Source: Planctomycetota bacterium (GTDB lineage: Bacteria > Planctomycetota > B15-G4). Taken from it: DNA of 64,000 nt. A program made the position numbers and the translations under genes. Position 1 is the stretch's first letter. Each line of letters starts with the position of its first letter. Shown in pieces: positions 19,540 through 28,403 of this stretch. Where the stretch lies: positions 124,001 through 188,000 of the forward strand of contig BQJR01000004.1 of assembly GCA_021604805.1 (NCBI GenBank). Direction: 5' to 3'. The notes below the pieces were generated by a model that was not told the origin of the DNA, searched no databases, and saw only the letters and a list, made by a program, of their open reading frames with translations.

Positions 19540-22137
19540 CTAAGGCGCTCCACGCACGCAACGAATCCCCGTGCGATCGTTGTGGTAGGAGCGCGTGGAG
19601 GGTCGATGCAAGACCACGCCCGTGTACTCGGGGGACACCCAGTCGAGCCCCAAGACCATGCGCGAGTGGCGCGCGACGACCGGGCGGCCGGGATTCCCGA
19701 AGGTCTTCACGTTCTCGGTCCACTCCGAAACGTTGCCGAGCATGTGCTTCAACCCGAGCGGCGTGACGTCGTCGGTGGGAGCGCCGACGGCCACGACATG
19801 CTGCGCGTAGGACTCGATCAAGCGCAGCGGGTCGATCCTGTCGCGTTCGACCACGGCGTGTTCCCCGAACCTCACGCCCTCGCCCGGCTCGGGCGCCCAG
19901 GGCACGAGCCACGCGTCCTCACCTGCGGCGGCCTTCTGCCACTCGAAGGCGGTCGGCAGACGCTTGCCACACCACTCGGCGTAGTCGCGCGCGTCGAACC
20001 AGTACACTCCGGAGACGGCCTTGTCGCCCCAGCTCTCGGGGTAATCAAAGGTGGGCGGCTCGCCGCGCGTCGAGGCCCACATCCAGTGCGCCGGGCGACC
20101 GGTGGCGCGCAGGAAGTCGCGGTACTCGGCGTTGGTGACTTCGGTGCGATCGATCCAGAAGTCGGGGATGAGGACGTCGTGCATCGACTCCCACGGGAAC
20201 TCGGGATCGCCGGTGCTCCCCACGCGCGCCACGCTCCCCGGGATCAACACCATGTCGACGACGGCCTCGTCGTGCGGCACGAGCTTCGGCGCGATCTCGT
20301 AGGTGCGTCCGCGATCGCCGAGCCAGCGTGTGTATTCGGCGATGGCAGCGCCCGCACCCTCGAGCTCGACGCGGAAGCGATAGTCGGACGCGGGCAACAG
20401 CACGGGGCCACGTTGCCAGCCTTGCAGCTCACGCATCTCGCCGACCCCGGCCCAGCTGTGCGAGGCGTAGTAGACCTTCAAGCGCCCCGCGTCGGCGGCG
20501 GCGCGCTGCTCGGCGTCGAGCGTGAAGAGCACGCGCGGGTCGTAGTGCGAGGCGTTGGCTTCGCGTTCGAGTCGCTGGTCTTCGGGAGCGAGTGCGTGAG
20601 CGCGCTGCAGCATGCCGAGCGCGGCGTGGAAGCGTCCTTCATCGATGACGGCGGTGTGGATGTCGCCTTCGGGGTGCAGCTCGTCGTGGATGACGGCGCG
20701 GCCTTCGGCGATGAGTCGCGCGAGGTGCTCGGCGAGCGCCTCCATGGCTGCGGCGGCCTCGAGCCCGGCCTCGCTGTCCTCGTCCACGAGCGCGGCCAGC
20801 TGCCTGGCCTCGCGCTGCAGCGACTGCGCCTCGATGGTGGACAGCTCGTCGAGCGGACGCAACGCGAGGGCACGCAGGCTCGCGCGTCGTGCTTCGACCT
20901 CGGCCACTCGACCGAGGCTCCACGCGCCCAGCGCCGCGGCCGCGATCAGGAAGGCGCCGACGCACGCCGCCGCGTAGGAACGCCGGTGCCGTCGCACATG
21001 CCGCAGCACGCGCGCGCGCAGCGTGGGGCGCACCGCCTCGATGGCTTCGTGGTTGAGGAAGCGGCGCAGGTCGTCGGCGAAGGCCTGCATGCTCGCGTAA
21101 CGATCCTCGGGCCGCTTCTCGATGGCCTTCTTGCAGATCGTCTCGAGCTCGCGCGAGATGCGCGGGTTCAAGCTGCGCGGCGAGCGCGGCTCCACGTGAC
21201 TGATCTGCTGCATCACTTCCAGGTTGGTCGTGCCGTGGAAGGGGTGCGTGAGCGTGAGCAACTCGTAGAGCACGATGCCGAGCGAGTAGAGGTCGGTGCG
21301 CTCGTCGACGCGTTCGCTCTTGGCCCGCAGCTGCTCGGGGCTCATGTAGTGCGGTGTGCCAGCGACCTCGTGACTGAGCGAGTGCAGTCCCTGTGCCGTG
21401 TCGCGCGCCAAGCCGAAGTCGAGCACCTGCGCGTTGGGTGACGCGCCGGGTTCGAGACGCTCCAGGATCAGGTTGCTCGGCTTCACGTCGCGGTGCACCA
21501 CGCCGTGCGCGTGCGCATAGGCCAGGCTGCTCGCCACCTTGCTCACCAGGTCGACGACCGCCGTGAGGTACTCGTGCGAATCGGCCCCGGGCAGGTAGTG
21601 CTCCCCGTTCTCCTTGCCGAGCAAGCGCCGCAACTCGTGATACAGGTCGTGACCCTTCACGAGCTCCATCACGAAGTAGTGTTCGCGCCCCACCTTCCCC
21701 TCGGTGTAGACGGGCACGATGCCCGCGTGGCGCAGCTTGCCCACCGCGCGCGCTTCGCGTTGGAAACGCTCCACGAGGCGTTCGTCGAGGGTGAAGTCGG
21801 CGGGGAGCACCTTCACGGCGACCTCGCGATCGAGCGAGAGCTGGCGCGCGCGGTACACCACGCCCATGCCGCCGCGACCGAGTTCTTCGAGCAACTCGAA
21901 GTCGTCGAGCCTGCGCGGCAAGGACGGGAGTTCGATCTCGGAGGTCGACTTCGGGAGCGGCGACTCCAGGAAGGAACTCTCCGCCGCCGCCTCGCCGGCG
22001 AGCATGCCGAGCACGTCGCGCAAGGCTTCGCTGTCGCTCGCACAGGCTTCGCGCGCGTAGGCCTCGCGCTCCTCGACAGGGAGCTCCTGCACCTCCCAGA
22101 ACACGCGCTTCACGAGTTGCCAGGTGGTGTCGTTCAC
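19540..22137 (-). CDS. Membrane Ser/Thr protein kinase with C-terminal FGE-sulfatase domain
   Basis: An 865-residue protein. Residues about 80-360 form a complete Hanks-type kinase: GRGGMGVVY loop (87-95), AVKVL lysine (K109), HRDVKPSN catalytic loop (215-222), DFG (240-242) and SPEQL. One membrane helix lies at 389-408. The extracytoplasmic part has helical segments and, from about residue 640, a formylglycine-generating-enzyme/SUMF1-type domain (MVLIPG, DRTEVTNAEYRDFL, GKRLPTAFEWQKAA, GNVSEWTENV). Such domains often serve as ligand-binding folds when fused to kinases. The start is taken as GTG 22137, overlapping the sigma factor stop (GTGA); an ATG at 22176 is less likely. The gene is coupled to the ECF sigma gene. 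Confidence 0.9.
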   Translation of the reverse strand: MNDTTWQLVKRVFWEVQELPVEEREAYAREACASDSEALRDVLGMLAGEAAAESSFLESPLPKSTSEIELPSLPRRLDDFELLEELGRGGMGVVYRARQLSLDREVAVKVLPADFTLDERLVERFQREARAVGKLRHAGIVPVYTEGKVGREHYFVMELVKGHDLYHELRRLLGKENGEHYLPGADSHEYLTAVVDLVSKVASSLAYAHAHGVVHRDVKPSNLILERLEPGASPNAQVLDFGLARDTAQGLHSLSHEVAGTPHYMSPEQLRAKSERVDERTDLYSLGIVLYELLTLTHPFHGTTNLEVMQQISHVEPRSPRSLNPRISRELETICKKAIEKRPEDRYASMQAFADDLRRFLNHEAIEAVRPTLRARVLRHVRRHRRSYAAACVGAFLIAAAALGAWSLGRVAEVEARRASLRALALRPLDELSTIEAQSLQREARQLAALVDEDSEAGLEAAAAMEALAEHLARLIAEGRAVIHDELHPEGDIHTAVIDEGRFHAALGMLQRAHALAPEDQRLEREANASHYDPRVLFTLDAEQRAAADAGRLKVYYASHSWAGVGEMRELQGWQRGPVLLPASDYRFRVELEGAGAAIAEYTRWLGDRGRTYEIAPKLVPHDEAVVDMVLIPGSVARVGSTGDPEFPWESMHDVLIPDFWIDRTEVTNAEYRDFLRATGRPAHWMWASTRGEPPTFDYPESWGDKAVSGVYWFDARDYAEWCGKRLPTAFEWQKAAAGEDAWLVPWAPEPGEGVRFGEHAVVERDRIDPLRLIESYAQHVVAVGAPTDDVTPLGLKHMLGNVSEWTENVKTFGNPGRPVVARHSRMVLGLDWVSPEYTGVVLHRPSTRSYHNDRTGIRCVRGAP

Positions 22138-22709
22138 GAGAGCTGACCACGCAGGAAGGCGCGCGCCAGCGTCCACTCGCGCGAGACTTGCCGCGCTGAG
22201 ATGCCCACGACCTCCGCCACTTGCTCCACCGTGAGCCCCGCGAAGAACCGCAGCTCCACGATCTGCACGTGCTGCTCCGAACGTTCGGCGAGCGCTTGCA
22301 GGGCTTCGTCGAGCGCGAAGAGGTCCACGGCCTTGTGCTGGAACTCAGCGACGGCGATGTCGACTTGGGGCAGGGTCTCGGGGCGCGTGCGCTTGAGCGT
22401 GAGCTTGGCGCGCGCGCGATCGATGAGCACCTGTCGCATGGCCTTCGCCGTGAGGGAGAACACGTGGGCGCGGTCGCGCACCTCGGTGCCCTTGCCGCGG
22501 AACAGCTTCAAGAAGGCTTCGTTCAGCAGCGCCGTGGGCTGCAGCGTCTGCCCGGGGCTCTCGCTCGCCAGCAGCGCGCTGGCCGTGCGGCGCAACTCGT
22601 CGTAGAGCAAGACGAAGAGCTCGTCGGAGGCCTGCGTGTCGCCCGCGCGCACGCGAGCCAACACGGCCTCAAGAGCGCCTTCACCCGCCGCCTCGGATCG
22701 TCCCTCCAT
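22134..22709 (-). CDS. ECF-type RNA polymerase sigma factor (TIGR02999-like)
   Basis: A 191-residue sigma factor. Region 2 has the sequence LLYDELRRTASALL, the LQPTALLNEAFLKLF segment and FSLTAKAMRQVLIDRARAK. Region 4 includes HVQIVELRFFAGLTVEQVAEV and a helix-turn-helix near ISARQVSREWTLARAFLR. This layout is typical of the ECF group found in planctomycetes and acidobacteria next to Ser/Thr kinases. GGGAG four bases before ATG 22709 supports this start; a longer form from 22748 is possible. It overlaps the kinase gene, so the kinase probably controls this sigma factor or shares its regulation. Confidence 0.88.
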   Translation of the reverse strand: MEGRSEAAGEGALEAVLARVRAGDTQASDELFVLLYDELRRTASALLASESPGQTLQPTALLNEAFLKLFRGKGTEVRDRAHVFSLTAKAMRQVLIDRARAKLTLKRTRPETLPQVDIAVAEFQHKAVDLFALDEALQALAERSEQHVQIVELRFFAGLTVEQVAEVVGISARQVSREWTLARAFLRGQLS

Positions 22710-22751
22710 GAAGCTCCCACACACTCCTTCGCCGTCTCCCGGCGGCATTGC

Positions 22752-22781
22752 GCGACTGCTGGGCTCCCCTACGGCAGTCGC
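22752..22781 (-). promoter_or_regulatory. Inverted repeat upstream of the ECF sigma gene
   Basis: Perfect eight-base arms GCGACTGC (22752-22759) and GCAGTCGC (22774-22781) with a 14-base spacer, 43 bases before the chosen sigma start. It may be a regulator-binding site or a leader stem-loop. The surrounding 311-base intergenic stretch (22710-23020) holds no gene. Confidence 0.4.
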
Positions 22782-23006
22782 TATTCCTGGGGGAGGAGAA
22801 TACCTGCTGTCCAGAATTCCGTGACCCAGGAACTTGGTGGAGTGGAGGTGGGATCCTCGAACGATCGTTGGCGGCGGGCAAAAGCAGGGACTTCAAATCA
22901 ACACGCGAGATCCGCGCGGGGACCCTGCCAGGAAAATCCGCAAAACATCGGCTCGGCTCGTGTCGGAAGCGCGCCACAGAGATCGCGTCCGAGCTGACGA
23001 CCTCGG

Positions 23007-23012
23007 TATGCT
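23007..23012 (+). promoter_or_regulatory. -10-like TATGCT directly upstream of the YceH start
   Basis: TATGCT sits eight bases before ATG 23021. If used as a -10 box, transcription would begin at or next to the start codon. No convincing -35 or Shine-Dalgarno sequence is visible. The same hexamer at nearly the same distance precedes the DUF819 gene. Confidence 0.35.
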
Positions 23013-23020
23013 CGGCGCCC

Positions 23021-23755
23021 ATGAGCCAGATCGAACCTCTTCAAGCAGCTGAAGCCCGCGTGCTGGGAGTGCTCATCGAGAAGTCGCTGACAACTCCCGA
23101 CGGCTACCCGCTCTCGCTCAACGCCCTGGTTTCGGGCTGCAATCAGAAGAGCAATCGTCATCCGATGACGGCCTTCGACGAGACCACGGTGGCCGCCGCC
23201 GTACGTGATCTGCGCATGAACCGACTGGTGCAGGAGTTCGGCAGCACTGGGGCGCGTGTCCCAAAGTTCGGGCATCGAGCCGGTGAGCGGCTGGAGCTCG
23301 AACCGGTCCAGCTTGCTGTCATTGCGGAGCTGCTGATGCGGGGACCACAAACCGCGGGTGAGCTGCGCGGACGCGCCAACCGCATGGCCCCGATCGCCTC
23401 GATGAGCGAGCTCACGCCGATCGTGGCGGGCTTGGTCACGCGCGGCTTCGTCGCGCACGTGGCGCCCGCCGAAGGCAGCCGCGCCGGACGACTCATGCAA
23501 CGGCTCGCGCCCGGCCTGCACGGCGAGGAACAGGTCACGAGCGCGCCGCCGCAGGCGGGCAGCGGCCAGGCCCCCGCCACGCCCGCTCACGCCGACCCGC
23601 ACTCCGCAGCGGGCCACGCCTCAGGAGCGGGCGCGTCCGGCCCCGCGACATCGCAAGCCGACACCACGGACCGCGCGCTCCGTGACCGCGTCACCGCTCT
23701 CGAGGCCGAAGTCGCGCGGCTCGCGCGGCGTCTCGATCAACTCCACGGCGCGTGA
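23021..23755 (+). CDS. YceH family (DUF480) protein
   Basis: A 244-residue protein. The first ~175 residues match the YceH/DUF480 family: EARVLGVLIEKSLTTPDGYPL, LVSGCNQKSNRHP, VRDLRMNRLVQE and a second winged-helix-like unit with LLMRGPQTAGELRGRANRM. The tail is a Gly/Ala/His/Thr-rich stretch followed by a short coiled coil (LRDRVTALEAEVARLARRL). The family has two winged-helix domains and an unknown role. The in-frame region upstream is rejected as coding because family similarity begins exactly at this ATG. Confidence 0.9.
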   Translation: MSQIEPLQAAEARVLGVLIEKSLTTPDGYPLSLNALVSGCNQKSNRHPMTAFDETTVAAAVRDLRMNRLVQEFGSTGARVPKFGHRAGERLELEPVQLAVIAELLMRGPQTAGELRGRANRMAPIASMSELTPIVAGLVTRGFVAHVAPAEGSRAGRLMQRLAPGLHGEEQVTSAPPQAGSGQAPATPAHADPHSAAGHASGAGASGPATSQADTTDRALRDRVTALEAEVARLARRLDQLHGA

Positions 23756-23788
23756 CCCAGCGCGCTCCCCCGCTTCCGAGACCCCACG

Positions 23789-24286
23789 ATGCTGACCAAG
23801 GCCGACCTCCTCGACTCCATCCTGCACGAGTGCGACGTGTCGAAGCACCTCGCCACCTGCCTCCCCGCCGACAAGGTCAATGAACGCATGACGCCCGGCC
23901 AGCGCAGTCACATCGAAGTGATGCGCTACCTCAGCTTCTGCGCCATCGGCGGCGTGCTCTACATGCTCGACGGTGACTTCGAGGGCTACAAGGCCTGGCA
24001 CGACAAGCACGCCGACGTGACCGTGGAGCAGTTCCCCGCCGCCATGGACGCACAGAAAGACGCCCTGCGCGAAGCCTTCGCGCGCATCACCGACGCCGAC
24101 CTGGAACGCGAGATCAAGCACCCCGCAGGCCACACGCTGAGCTTCAAGCGCGGCCTGCTCGAGATGCCGCTCAAGTGGATGGTCGGCTACCGCATGCAGC
24201 TCTTCCTGTGCGCCAAGCTCGCCGGCAACGCCGACATCAGCACCAGCGATTGCTGGCACGGCCGCGCCGCCGAAGCGGCCAGCTGA
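23789..24286 (+). CDS. DinB-like four-helix protein
   Basis: A 165-residue soluble protein of mostly helices, with the pattern of the DinB/YfiT-like fold: an N-terminal HECDVSKHLATCLP helix, RSHIEVMRYLSFCAIGG and a final LKWMVGYRMQLFLCAKLAG helix. Members often bind a metal and have thiol-linked or unknown functions. Three histidines suited to metal binding cannot be assigned with certainty (candidates include H13, H20 and H43). It lies 33 bases after the YceH gene and may be co-transcribed. Confidence 0.65.
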   Translation: MLTKADLLDSILHECDVSKHLATCLPADKVNERMTPGQRSHIEVMRYLSFCAIGGVLYMLDGDFEGYKAWHDKHADVTVEQFPAAMDAQKDALREAFARITDADLEREIKHPAGHTLSFKRGLLEMPLKWMVGYRMQLFLCAKLAGNADISTSDCWHGRAAEAAS

Positions 24287-24302
24287 GCGGGGCACGGCGC
24301 CC

Positions 24303-24347
24303 GTGCAGCGCGCGCCCGCCTGATGTCAGGCACGCCGCGCGCTGCAC
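24303..24347. terminator. Bidirectional hairpin between convergent genes
   Basis: Outer 12-base stem GTGCAGCGCGCG (24303-24314) and CGCGCGCTGCAC (24336-24347), with an inner stem GCCTG (24318-24322) and CAGGC (24327-24331). It sits between the DinB-like gene and the convergent beta-helix gene and can serve both. Confidence 0.7.
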
Positions 24348-24363
24348 GAACTCACGCCTCACC

Positions 24364-25641
24364 TCAGCGTGAGGCTGCCACGAGCACCAGGGCGCTGGGA
24401 CTCGCCAGGCGCAAGCCGTCGCTGTCGGCCACGAGGCCTTGCTTCGCGATGTCGAGGCCTTCGAGACCGGCACCCAGGTGCGGCACCACGAAGTGGAAAG
24501 GGAGCTCGCCCGACGCAGGCATCGTGCCCACGAAGTACGGGCCGAGAAGCGGCGTGTCCACGAGCAACAGACCTTTGCTGCCACCGAGCGGCTGAGCGTC
24601 GAAGCCCAAGCTGAGCACGTAGCCGACGCTGGCACCCGGAGCTCCGAAGAAGCTCGTGGTCGCCGCCTCCCCTTCGCGCACAGGCCCTGGTTCCGCAGTG
24701 AGACTTGCAGCACCGGGATGGAACACCACGGCCTTGGGATGAACAGCATAGGCCTGACCGAAGGCTCCCTGGCTGGCGCCGGAGCCACCGGGCGGCGAGA
24801 GTTCACCGCCCGTGCCGCCGCTGACCTGCGCGTCGCGCAGCTCGAGCAGTTCATCGAAGAGGAGCACGACGCCCTCGCCGCCGGCGCAACCGTCGGCGGG
24901 CGTGGGGCAGTCGTCGCCGCCTCTGCCACCCTGCGTCACGCCACCTTCGATCCAGAGCTGCGAAGTGAACCCACCCGCGCCGGGACCGCCGGCTCCGCCT
25001 GCGCCCCCGCCGCTGAGGTCGGTGCCACCCACGCCACCTGTGAGCATGGACCCGTAGACAAACACGTGGCTGGCCTCGGCGCGGAGGCCGTGCCCGCCCA
25101 CGCCGGGGGCGAACTGTGCGGCGTGTTGACGGTCGAAACCGTCGCCGCCAGTGAACACGCAGCGCGACACGATCACGTTCGGCGAGGTCGCCACGTAGCA
25201 GGCCGTCTCGCCCGCTTGGTCGAAGAGGGTCGGTGTTCCCGTGGTGCCGGTGGCCACGCAGTCCTCCACGAACACGGTGCCGGCGCAACTCGTGATGCTC
25301 AACGGCCCGGGCTGCGTGACGGCACTGCTCGGTCCGAACTCGAGGCCGCGGATCTGCACGCTCCCGCCGGCGGGCACCTGGAACACGAACAGGCCAGCGA
25401 TCTTGGGACGCGTGGCGGCATCGCCCACGAGCGTGAGCTGCTTGCCTTGCAATGTGACCACTTCGGTCGGGAAGTCGCTCTGGACGAGCAGGATGTCACC
25501 GTTCACAGCGGCGCCGACGGCCGCAGCAAGACTGTCGAAGTCGCCGCTGCCGTCGGCACGTACGACGAGCACGTCGGCATGCAGCGTGGCTGTCGTCAAC
25601 ACGAGGGCCGCGACGACGAACGCGCGCGTGAGCGTCTGCAT
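24364..25641 (-). CDS. Secreted right-handed beta-helix-like protein (paralogue A)
   Basis: A 425-residue exported protein with signal peptide ending in TTATLHA. Right after cleavage comes DVLVVRADGSGDFDSLAAAV, the opening of pectate-lyase-like beta-helix proteins. Short beta-helix coils with GG-rich turns follow (VFVEDCVATG, VIVSRCVFTGGDGF). The C-terminal ~110 residues form a domain with LGGSKGLLLVDTPLLGPYFVGTMP and GLDIAKQGLVADSDGLRLASPS. Two paralogues (31329 and 32778) share this architecture throughout. GGAGGA precedes ATG 25641 at a good distance. No catalytic residues of known lyases are evident, so a structural or adhesive role is as likely as enzymatic activity. Confidence 0.75.
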   Translation of the reverse strand: MQTLTRAFVVAALVLTTATLHADVLVVRADGSGDFDSLAAAVGAAVNGDILLVQSDFPTEVVTLQGKQLTLVGDAATRPKIAGLFVFQVPAGGSVQIRGLEFGPSSAVTQPGPLSITSCAGTVFVEDCVATGTTGTPTLFDQAGETACYVATSPNVIVSRCVFTGGDGFDRQHAAQFAPGVGGHGLRAEASHVFVYGSMLTGGVGGTDLSGGGAGGAGGPGAGGFTSQLWIEGGVTQGGRGGDDCPTPADGCAGGEGVVLLFDELLELRDAQVSGGTGGELSPPGGSGASQGAFGQAYAVHPKAVVFHPGAASLTAEPGPVREGEAATTSFFGAPGASVGYVLSLGFDAQPLGGSKGLLLVDTPLLGPYFVGTMPASGELPFHFVVPHLGAGLEGLDIAKQGLVADSDGLRLASPSALVLVAASR

Positions 25642-25881
25642 GGACTCTCCTCCAGATGGTGTGGTTTGGGGATCGCGGCACACCCTTTCCCGGTGCCGAC
25701 GCCGCGAGTTGCTGTCCTGCGCTCAGTCACTGCGCGTGCAGCGCTGGCCAGGGTAGCGCAGGAACGGCGAGCCGGGTGGGCCGGAGCGAGGTCCGTGGGT
25801 AGAGCCGTGTCCGGTGCCGCGAAGGCCTGCGAAGATGCGGTCCTTCGAGGTGTGCGCCGCATGAATCGCAGATGAAGCGGC

Positions 25882-26154
25882 TCAGTCGCGCGCGGGCAGT
25901 TCGCCGTCCCAACTCAGCCGATCCAGTCCGCGACGGCGCTTCAGCGTGGCCTCCGCCACTTGCGCCTCGCCGCGCTCGGGCCAGGGGCCCCACTGCGCGG
26001 CCAGTGTCCACGGGCGGCCGCGGGTGGTGTTGCGCGCCCCGCCCGCGAGCTCGCCGTTGTGCTGCGCCACGCGTCGCTCGAGATCTTTCGTCACGCCCAC
26101 GTAGGTGGCGCCGACAGACTCGGACACGAGCACATACACGAACCACTCTTGCAT
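25882..26154 (-). CDS. GIY-YIG nuclease superfamily protein
   Basis: A 90-residue protein of the small single-domain GIY-YIG type. The motif is seen as VYVLVSES...ATYVGVT, followed by the conserved arginine segment [10 protein letters not shown] and a [12 protein letters not shown] loop. The length matches UPF0213/YhbQ-like proteins. Members act on DNA or have unknown substrates. ATG 26154 starts directly at the domain. It is divergent from recQ. Confidence 0.88.
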   Translation of the reverse strand: MQEWFVYVLVSESVGATYVGVTKDLERRVAQHNGELAGGARNTTRGRPWTLAAQWGPWPERGEAQVAEATLKRRRGLDRLSWDGELPARD

Positions 26155-26281
26155 GCGCGCAGGGTAGCCGCTCGCAGGGGACGCATCACGCCGCGGGTTT
26201 GGGCCGGCGGCGCGGTCACGCGGGCGGCGGAGCGCCGTCGTGCGACTGGTTTGCGAGAGGCCCGGTCCCCAGAATGAACGG

Positions 26282-28282
26282 ATGAGCGCAGAAGGCATCG
26301 AAGGCGAGCACGATCCGATCCACGAACCGGCGGCGTCCGAGCAGCCACCGGTGGACTTCGACGAGAACGGGGAGCCGATCGAGGCTCCCGATCTCGACAC
26401 CGCGCTGCACGCGCTCGGCTACGACAGCTTCCGCTCCGGGCAGCGCGAGGCCATCGAAACGTTGCTCGAGGTCGGGCGTCTGTTGCTCGTGGCGCCCACC
26501 GGCGGCGGCAAGAGCCTCAGCTATCAGCTGCCCGCGAGCGTGTTGCCGGGCACGAGCCTCGTGGTGTCGCCGCTGATCTCGTTGATGCACGACCAGGTGT
26601 CGGCGCTCACCGAGCGCGGCGTGGCGGCCACCTTCCTGGCGTCCACTCTCGACAACAACGAGCTGCGCGAGCGCATGCGCGGCATCGCCGAGGGCGCATA
26701 TCAACTCGTGTACGTGGCGCCCGAGCGGCTGAGTCATCCGGGGTTCCGCGCGCTGCTGAGTGAGATCGAGTGTCCGCTCGTGGCCATCGACGAAGCGCAC
26801 TGCATCAGCGAGTGGGGCCACGACTTCCGGCCCGAGTACATGCACATCGGCGAGCTGGTGAGTTCGTTGCCGCGCGCGCGCGTGCTGGCTTGCACAGCCA
26901 CGGCCACGCCCGTGGTGCGCGACGAGATCGTGGAGCGCCTCAACCTGCCCGCCGACACGCCGCAGTTCGTGAACGGTTTCGCGCGCCCGAACCTCGCGCT
27001 GGGTGTGCACGAGGTGCGTCACAAGCGCGAGCGTTGCGACATCGTGGACAGCGTGCTGAAGGAGGCGCTCGGCGAACCGGGCGGCTCCGCTGACAGAAAG
27101 GGCTGCGCGATCATCTACGCGCCCACGCGGCGCACCACCGAAGCCGAAGCCGAACGCCTGCAAGATGCAGGTTGGGAGGTCGACGCCTACCACGCAGGCC
27201 TGCCCGCGCGGAACCGCGAGCGCGCGCAAGACAGTTTCCTGCGCGGCGAGCTCGACGTGGTCGTGGCCACGAATGCCTTCGGTATGGGCATCGATCGCGC
27301 CGACGTGCGCGCCGTGGTGCACCTCGCGCCGCCGGGATCCATGGAGGCCTACTATCAAGAGGTCGGGCGCGCCGGTCGTGACGGCGAACCCGCCGTCGGT
27401 CGGCTGCTGATCAGCCCGGGCGACATGGCGCTGCGTCGTCGGCTCATCGAAGGCGACGGCGATCAACACGACCCCGAGTTCGTGGCGCACCGCTGGGGCA
27501 TGTTCCTCGAGCTGTTGCGCTGGGCCGAGGGCGGCTCCTGTCGGCACGACGCGATCCTGCGCTACTTCGGCGACGAAGCCGAGACACTCGCCGGATGCGG
27601 TCACTGCGATGTCTGCCTGGGCCTCGCCGACGGTCAAGCCGCCGACCCCGAAGAGGTCAGCCTGCTCGTGCGCAAAGCGCTCTCGGGTGTGGCGCGCGTG
27701 CACGGACGCTTCGGCATGGCGCTGGCCGCCAAGCTCCTCAAAGGCACACCCGACGAGCGCCTCGACTGGTCGGGCCTCGCGAACACGAGCACCTTCGGCG
27801 TGCTCAGCGAGCGCAAAGAAGAATGGATCGCGCATCTGCTGCGACGCTGCCTCGCCGCCGGTTGGGTCGACCTCAGCGACGGCGAACGTCCGATGGTCTT
27901 GCTCACCGCTGAGGGCAAGCAGGTCATGTGGGAGCAGCGCCCGGCGCGACTGCTCTTGCCGCCCGAACCCCGCAAGGGAAGCGGCAAGGGATCGTCGCGA
28001 TCGAGCGGTTCACGTTCCCGCGGCAGCGCCGCCCCCGCCGGCGAAGAGTTGCTCGACGACGTGGCGCAGCAGCTCTTCGAGGCCTTGCGTGAACACCGTC
28101 GCGAAGTGGCGCGCGCGGAGTCGGTGCCACCCTACGTGGTGGCCAGCGACCGCACGCTGCGTGACATCGCGCGCATCAAACCGCGCGACCTCGAAGCGCT
28201 GCAGGAAGCTCACGGCATCGGCCCGAGCAAGGCCGAACGCTTCGGCGAGGGTCTGCTCGCCGTGGTGGCCGAGGCCGGCTGA
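26282..28282 (+). CDS. recQ: ATP-dependent DNA helicase RecQ
   Basis: A 666-residue superfamily 2 helicase. It has Walker A APTGGGKS (71-78), DEAH box IDEAHCIS (170-173) and motif VI within [15 protein letters not shown] RecQ zinc-binding region ([11 protein letters not shown]...CGHCDVC) and a winged-helix domain follow. After a Ser/Arg/Gly-rich linker there is a C-terminal HRDC domain ending in [19 protein letters not shown]. It unwinds forked and recombining DNA in repair. The N-terminal ~38 residues are acidic and not part of the helicase core. ATG 26282 is preceded six bases upstream by CAGAAT, a possible weak -10 box. Confidence 0.95.
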   Translation: MSAEGIEGEHDPIHEPAASEQPPVDFDENGEPIEAPDLDTALHALGYDSFRSGQREAIETLLEVGRLLLVAPTGGGKSLSYQLPASVLPGTSLVVSPLISLMHDQVSALTERGVAATFLASTLDNNELRERMRGIAEGAYQLVYVAPERLSHPGFRALLSEIECPLVAIDEAHCISEWGHDFRPEYMHIGELVSSLPRARVLACTATATPVVRDEIVERLNLPADTPQFVNGFARPNLALGVHEVRHKRERCDIVDSVLKEALGEPGGSADRKGCAIIYAPTRRTTEAEAERLQDAGWEVDAYHAGLPARNRERAQDSFLRGELDVVVATNAFGMGIDRADVRAVVHLAPPGSMEAYYQEVGRAGRDGEPAVGRLLISPGDMALRRRLIEGDGDQHDPEFVAHRWGMFLELLRWAEGGSCRHDAILRYFGDEAETLAGCGHCDVCLGLADGQAADPEEVSLLVRKALSGVARVHGRFGMALAAKLLKGTPDERLDWSGLANTSTFGVLSERKEEWIAHLLRRCLAAGWVDLSDGERPMVLLTAEGKQVMWEQRPARLLLPPEPRKGSGKGSSRSSGSRSRGSAAPAGEELLDDVAQQLFEALREHRREVARAESVPPYVVASDRTLRDIARIKPRDLEALQEAHGIGPSKAERFGEGLLAVVAEAG

Positions 28283-28315
28283 CGCGCGCGCGACGGCGTC
28301 ACCTCAAGGAAAGAG

Positions 28316-28359
28316 CGACCGCCCCGTGCCGACGCGCGAAACGCGGCACAGGGCGGTCG
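28316..28359. terminator. Bidirectional hairpin downstream of recQ
   Basis: Nine-base outer stem CGACCGCCC (28316-28324) and GGGCGGTCG (28351-28359). After one mismatch there is a six-base inner stem GTGCCG (28326-28331) and CGGCAC (28344-28349). It is placed between recQ and the convergent HAF-repeat gene. Confidence 0.7.
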
Positions 28360-28403
28360 GGAACAAGCGCGGCTTCGAGGCACGCGGTGCTCGAGCGCGA
28401 GCT

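Noticed and set aside
22748..23020. An N-terminal extension of the YceH gene.
   Set aside because: Family similarity begins at ATG 23021; the extension overlaps the divergent sigma-factor promoter region and has no conserved sequence.
26216..27835. A 539-codon minus-strand frame opposite recQ.
   Set aside because: RecQ helicase motifs are all on the plus strand; the minus-strand product has no domain.
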